This document shows, one piece after another, positions 61,048 through 64,000 of a DNA stretch of 64,000 nucleotides. The notes beneath the pieces were generated by a model that saw only the letters and a program-made list of their open reading frames with translations, made no database searches and was not told the DNA's origin. The position numbers and the translations under genes were made by a program. Each line of letters opens with the position of its first letter. The first letter of the stretch is position 1. Source of the stretch: JACDAE01 sp963717195 (GTDB lineage: Bacteria > Chloroflexota > Ktedonobacteria > Ktedonobacterales > Ktedonobacteraceae); contig CAVQVR010000021.1 in assembly GCA_963717195.1 (NCBI GenBank), forward strand, positions 1,116,001 to 1,180,000, in the 5' to 3' direction.

Positions 61048-62916
61048 ATGCAAACATATTCCTATTTAGAGGGCGAACGGGAACCGGGGCAGGTTGCCGT
61101 GCAGAATCACAATCCCGCGTCGGCTAATTCTCTCCTGGTTGCTGATTGTGGAAGCGTATTCACGAAAGTCTCTCTGTTTGGCCTCGTTGAAGGCCAATAT
61201 CGTTTGATGGCGCGTGGAGAAGCACCGACTACTATAAGTGCTCCTCAAGAGGATATTACGATCGGTATTATCCAGGCGATTAATGTTATTGAATATATCA
61301 CGGGCCGACATTTTGTGAATGAGGGTCGCATTATCTCTCCTGAGCAGAGTAGTGGAGACGGCGTTGATGTTTTTATCGCAACCGTCAGCGCGGGTGGGCC
61401 TTTACGCATGGTTGTGCTGGGCGCAGTCAATCCAACGCTTGAGTCGCTATCGACACAAGCAATTTCTGGTTTATATGCCGAGACACAGGCAATACCGGCT
61501 CCCTCATTTGTTACTGCATCTTCTCCAGGTACCGCCTGGACACCGGAGCGTCTGGCTCAGGAATGGGAGCGTCAGTTTAGCCTTATGCGTGAGTTGCACC
61601 CTCAGGCGGCACTGATCGTTGGTATGGCCGATAGTCCCGCTGGCCCTAATGCATTGCAAGAGGCATGTCAACTCCTGGTCAACGCCTTCCGTGAGCGCAA
61701 TGATCAATATGGAGCGCATGTTGCGGCTGGTGCACCTTTGCAGAATGGATCAACAAAACGGTGTTCCGTGATCTATGCCGGGGCACCACAATATGTAGAT
61801 GCCGTGCGTCGTATGCTTCAGGGAGTCGCGGAAGTAACACAAGTTGCTGCACTCGTTTCCTCGGCGCAACTTGGCGCGATCAGTGTTGCGGTTGGTGCAT
61901 TGCATGAACAGAATGTCATTCAGCGTATTCCTGGGTATGAGCGCTTGTGCACGTGGGCTGGTTCCATTCCTGGTGCTACAGCAACGTCGTTGAGTAGCCT
62001 GGTGCGTTTTCTGGCGCAACATTATGCTATGAATGTGACTGCTGTGGATGTGGGAGGTGCGACAACCACTGTCATGGTGGCAGGTGAGCAGGGTGAGTTC
62101 ATTCCTTTAGTAAACTCTGGACTGGGTGTTGGCCCTGGCCTTGGGACTATCTTGCAGCAGAGCGGATTGCAGAATGTAGTTCGCTGGTTGCCTTTTAGCA
62201 TAACAGAGGAAGAGATACGCCAGTTTGTCCTGAACCGCATGCTGCATCCACACGTTATTCCTGGCAATGTACGCAAGTTGCAGATCAGCCAGGCTTTTGC
62301 GCGAGAGGCGATACTTCTGACGATAGAAGAGGCGAAAAAAAGTGCTACGGACTGGCCGAGTGCTGATCTCATTCTGGCAACTGGGGGAATTCTATCGCAT
62401 ACACCCAAATATGGGCAGGTTGCGCTCATGTTGCTAGATGCGCTTCAGCCTTGTGGCGTTACCTCGCTGGTGCTGGATAAGACCATGTTGATCTCACAGT
62501 TGGGTGCCGTCGCTACGGTTGCACCAGTGACCGCTGTCCAGGTCAATGAGAATGATGCAGTTACACACCGTCTGGGCACCTGTGTTATTCCCTTTGGCGG
62601 CTTACAGCCTGGACAGCTTGCTGTACGAGTAGGTGTAGAATATCGTAATGGGCGCCAGTTGACTGTTGATGTGATGGCTGGTTCCATTGAAGTCATCCCT
62701 TTACGCTTAAATGAGCAAGCACTGTTAACATTGTTCCCTGCACCGACTGTGGATGTGGGACTTGGCCCGGGCGAACGAGCACGCGCAGCAGAAGAGATCG
62801 ATGGTGGACTGGTCGGATTGATTATCGATGCACGTGGACGTCCTCTGACATTGCCAGGCGACGATACCGAGCGTCAGGCGCGTCTCCTTCAGTGGTCACA
62901 GGCGTTGGGAGCGTAG
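61048..62916 (+). CDS. MutL/GlmL-family actin-fold ATPase-like protein
   Basis: 622 residues from ATG 61048, chosen because GAGG lies nine bases ahead; TTG 61024 and ATG 61033 are alternatives. N-terminal SLLVADCGSVFTKVSLFG is a phosphate-1 motif of the actin/Hsp70 fold and AVDVGGATTTVMVAG the second. ATGGILSHTPKYGQVALMLL and the Q.GAVATV region match the GlmL/MutL family, first known beside glutamate mutase. No B12 mutase subunit is near, so here the family must serve something else. It follows the zinc-ribbon gene by 24 bp. Confidence 0.85.
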   Translation: MQTYSYLEGEREPGQVAVQNHNPASANSLLVADCGSVFTKVSLFGLVEGQYRLMARGEAPTTISAPQEDITIGIIQAINVIEYITGRHFVNEGRIISPEQSSGDGVDVFIATVSAGGPLRMVVLGAVNPTLESLSTQAISGLYAETQAIPAPSFVTASSPGTAWTPERLAQEWERQFSLMRELHPQAALIVGMADSPAGPNALQEACQLLVNAFRERNDQYGAHVAAGAPLQNGSTKRCSVIYAGAPQYVDAVRRMLQGVAEVTQVAALVSSAQLGAISVAVGALHEQNVIQRIPGYERLCTWAGSIPGATATSLSSLVRFLAQHYAMNVTAVDVGGATTTVMVAGEQGEFIPLVNSGLGVGPGLGTILQQSGLQNVVRWLPFSITEEEIRQFVLNRMLHPHVIPGNVRKLQISQAFAREAILLTIEEAKKSATDWPSADLILATGGILSHTPKYGQVALMLLDALQPCGVTSLVLDKTMLISQLGAVATVAPVTAVQVNENDAVTHRLGTCVIPFGGLQPGQLAVRVGVEYRNGRQLTVDVMAGSIEVIPLRLNEQALLTLFPAPTVDVGLGPGERARAAEEIDGGLVGLIIDARGRPLTLPGDDTERQARLLQWSQALGA

Positions 62917-62934
62917 GACGGAGAGTTCCTTGCC

Positions 62935-63645
62935 ATGACCTATCAAACCGGGTGGTCTGAAATAGAGCAGACGCTGGTGCAGCGGGAACGTTGGCCGGGT
63001 AGATCTGGAGCGAAGTATACTCCTCTGGTCTATCCCGGACAGAAAGTTCTGCCAGATCAGCCAGTGTTGCGCCTTGAGTATGTTCAGTCGGTTGAGCATA
63101 ATAATGTGTATGTGCCTGCAATGGAAACTGTTCCTGCCGGTCTGTCCGGACATGTGATGAATATTACACCCCGTGGCGGCGTGGTCATCGAGAGTCGTGT
63201 CATTCTTGTGCGAGGTGTGGTTGGCGTTGGGAGCCAGGTGACTGGAATATTAACATTGTGGTCACCGGGAGAAAGTACACACAAGTTGTCATCGCATCTT
63301 CCGGGAGCTATTCTCGTTGTACCCGGTTCCATCAATTTTGCCTTCCTGCATCAGGCCATTGCTTCCGGTGTTAGAGGTGTGATTGCGAGTAGCATTGCCG
63401 TGCGTGACCTCGAAGGGTTCCTGCACACTGATCTCATTCAATTGCTTAATTTTAATGATATAGAGGTGGCGCAGATGCACCTTCCACCCATTACTTTACT
63501 CTTAACAGAAGGGCTGGGAACATCTGCCATGCCTGCACGTCTTCTCAACCTGTTCAATCAGCATCAAGGTACAGTTGTTTTGCTTTCAGGAGTAACCTCC
63601 GCACGTCGGGCCATCTTTCCTGAATTATTGATCTCACTAATGTAA
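62935..63645 (+). CDS. Conserved-looking hypothetical protein with possible lipoyl-like domain
   Basis: 236 residues, 18 bp after the MutL-like gene (GGACGGAGAG before ATG 62935). Residues about 25-100 (TPLVYPGQKVLPDQPVLRLE, VPAMETVPAGLSGHVMNITP, RGGVVIES) have the G-Q-x-V-x-P/G-x-V/I pattern of a biotinyl/lipoyl-like beta-sandwich, but no lysine-modification site (MKM/DKA) is visible. The C-terminal half has GILTLWSPGES, GAILVVPGSINFAFLHQAIA and GVRGVIASSIAVRDLEG. I do not recognise the family. Probably works with its two upstream neighbours. Confidence 0.65.
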   Translation: MTYQTGWSEIEQTLVQRERWPGRSGAKYTPLVYPGQKVLPDQPVLRLEYVQSVEHNNVYVPAMETVPAGLSGHVMNITPRGGVVIESRVILVRGVVGVGSQVTGILTLWSPGESTHKLSSHLPGAILVVPGSINFAFLHQAIASGVRGVIASSIAVRDLEGFLHTDLIQLLNFNDIEVAQMHLPPITLLLTEGLGTSAMPARLLNLFNQHQGTVVLLSGVTSARRAIFPELLISLM

Positions 63646-63703
63646 AGATGGTACTATTTCCGTTTGTTCCACTTACACTTAATGCCCGCAAAGGTTAGCA
63701 TGT

Positions 63704-63757
63704 TTATCCACATTTATTTGTAGTTATCCACATATTTCAACCTGATTATGTGGATAA
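63704..63757. promoter_or_regulatory. Cluster of three perfect DnaA boxes
   Basis: TTATCCACA at 63704-63712 and 63724-63732, and its reverse complement TGTGGATAA at 63749-63757, all matching the consensus R1-type box, in an A/T-rich convergent spacer. Spacing 20 and 25 bp. Could be part of oriC, a DnaA-titration site or a control site. No dnaA, dnaN or rnpA gene is nearby. Confidence 0.6.
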
Positions 63758-63854
63758 CTTTTTGCTCTTTTCTGGATCTTCGTGTATCTAAAGTATAATG
63801 GAAGGTAATAGACCCAATAGAGTAAGTTCATATCAGTGAAAAAAATGCATTCTT

Positions 63855-64000
63855 TCTATGGCAGTAGAAGTGAACGTCCCTGCATATCTTTTGGTTGCGG
63901 AATGCCTAGAATTTGTAAAATCGTAGGTGACACATCCGCAAGAATTCCATTATTGCGTAAATGCGCCTGTTCTAAGCCGGGAACCACCAGGTACAATGGG
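63855..64000 (-). CDS. gpmI: Phosphoglycerate mutase (2,3-bisphosphoglycerate-independent), 3' end
   Basis: Read leftward the visible C-terminus is YLVVPGLEQAHLRNNGILAD, VSPTILQILGIPQPKDMQGR, SLLLP and stop at 63857-63855. The L+R..G.L+DI+PT+L+LLG+P.P..M.G+SL pattern is the C-terminal metal-domain end of GpmI (glycolysis, 3-PG to 2-PG). The remainder lies beyond the window. Another alkaline-phosphatase-superfamily enzyme cannot be excluded. Confidence 0.75.

Overview
The window is a bacterial chromosome segment of moderate GC. It most resembles the Ktedonobacteria (Chloroflexota): Zn-ribbon uS14, unusually long low-complexity additions to several ribosomal proteins, two-FHA ABC transporters, a stand-alone MutL/GlmL-like protein, many intergenic inverted repeats, and a large set of secreted plant-polymer hydrolases. 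The assignment is an inference from gene content, not a database match.

Layout. (1) 1-16.9 kb: the S10/spc/alpha ribosomal super-operon, all on +, from the end of rplW through rplB, rpsS, rplV, rpsC, rplP, rpmC, rpsQ, rplN, rplX, rplE, rpsN, rpsH, rplF, rplR, rpsE, rpmD, rplO, secY, adk, infA, rpmJ, rpsM, rpsK, rpsD, rpoA, rplQ, truA, rplM and rpsI. A decayed methionine aminopeptidase (map) lies between adk and infA, where intact map usually sits, and a good sigma-70-like promoter has taken over upstream of infA. rplF, infA, rpsK and rpsD each carry a one-base frame break. (2) 16.9-25 kb: a membrane sensor histidine kinase (also frame-broken), a DUF4097-like membrane-anchored protein, an FHA-FHA-ABC transporter, coaBC and a small coiled-coil protein. 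(3) 25-52.5 kb: a pectin/hemicellulose utilisation island. It has a GH30-CBM2 glycanase, an alpha/beta hydrolase, two almost identical GH28 polygalacturonases in inverted orientation at its two edges, three PL1 pectate lyases on the minus strand, two tandem PL1 lyases plus a dead third copy on plus, a sugar ABC importer (two permeases and a lipoprotein) with a LacI regulator, uronate isomerase uxaC, two Gfo/Idh/MocA oxidoreductases, a TIM-barrel sugar isomerase/epimerase and an MFS hexuronate-type transporter. (4) 52.7-64 kb: a degenerate CheR-PAS protein, an MprF/DUF2156-like membrane protein, small membrane proteins, a DUF92 (VTE6-like) protein, RusA, and a three-gene unit of zinc-ribbon motif-repeat protein, MutL-like ATPase and a protein with a possible lipoyl-like domain. 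It ends with three perfect DnaA boxes and the 3' end of gpmI.

How it fits together. The island reads as a near-complete route. Secreted PL1 and GH28 enzymes cut polygalacturonate, the ABC system or the MFS carrier imports oligomers or monomers, UxaC isomerises uronates, and the two Gfo/Idh proteins plus the TIM-barrel protein probably supply later redox or isomerase steps, because uxaA, uxaB, kdgK and kdgA are not in the window. LacI-type palindromes (TGTGAWCGGTCACA) lie in the divergent promoter between lacI and the first oxidoreductase. The plus-strand PL1 genes share long 5' leaders with a hairpin that shows one compensatory base-pair change between copies. The minus-strand PL1 genes carry a different leader hairpin. 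Duplication and decay are active here: tandem PL1 copies, inverted GH28 twins, truncated pseudogenes and mobile-looking palindromes.
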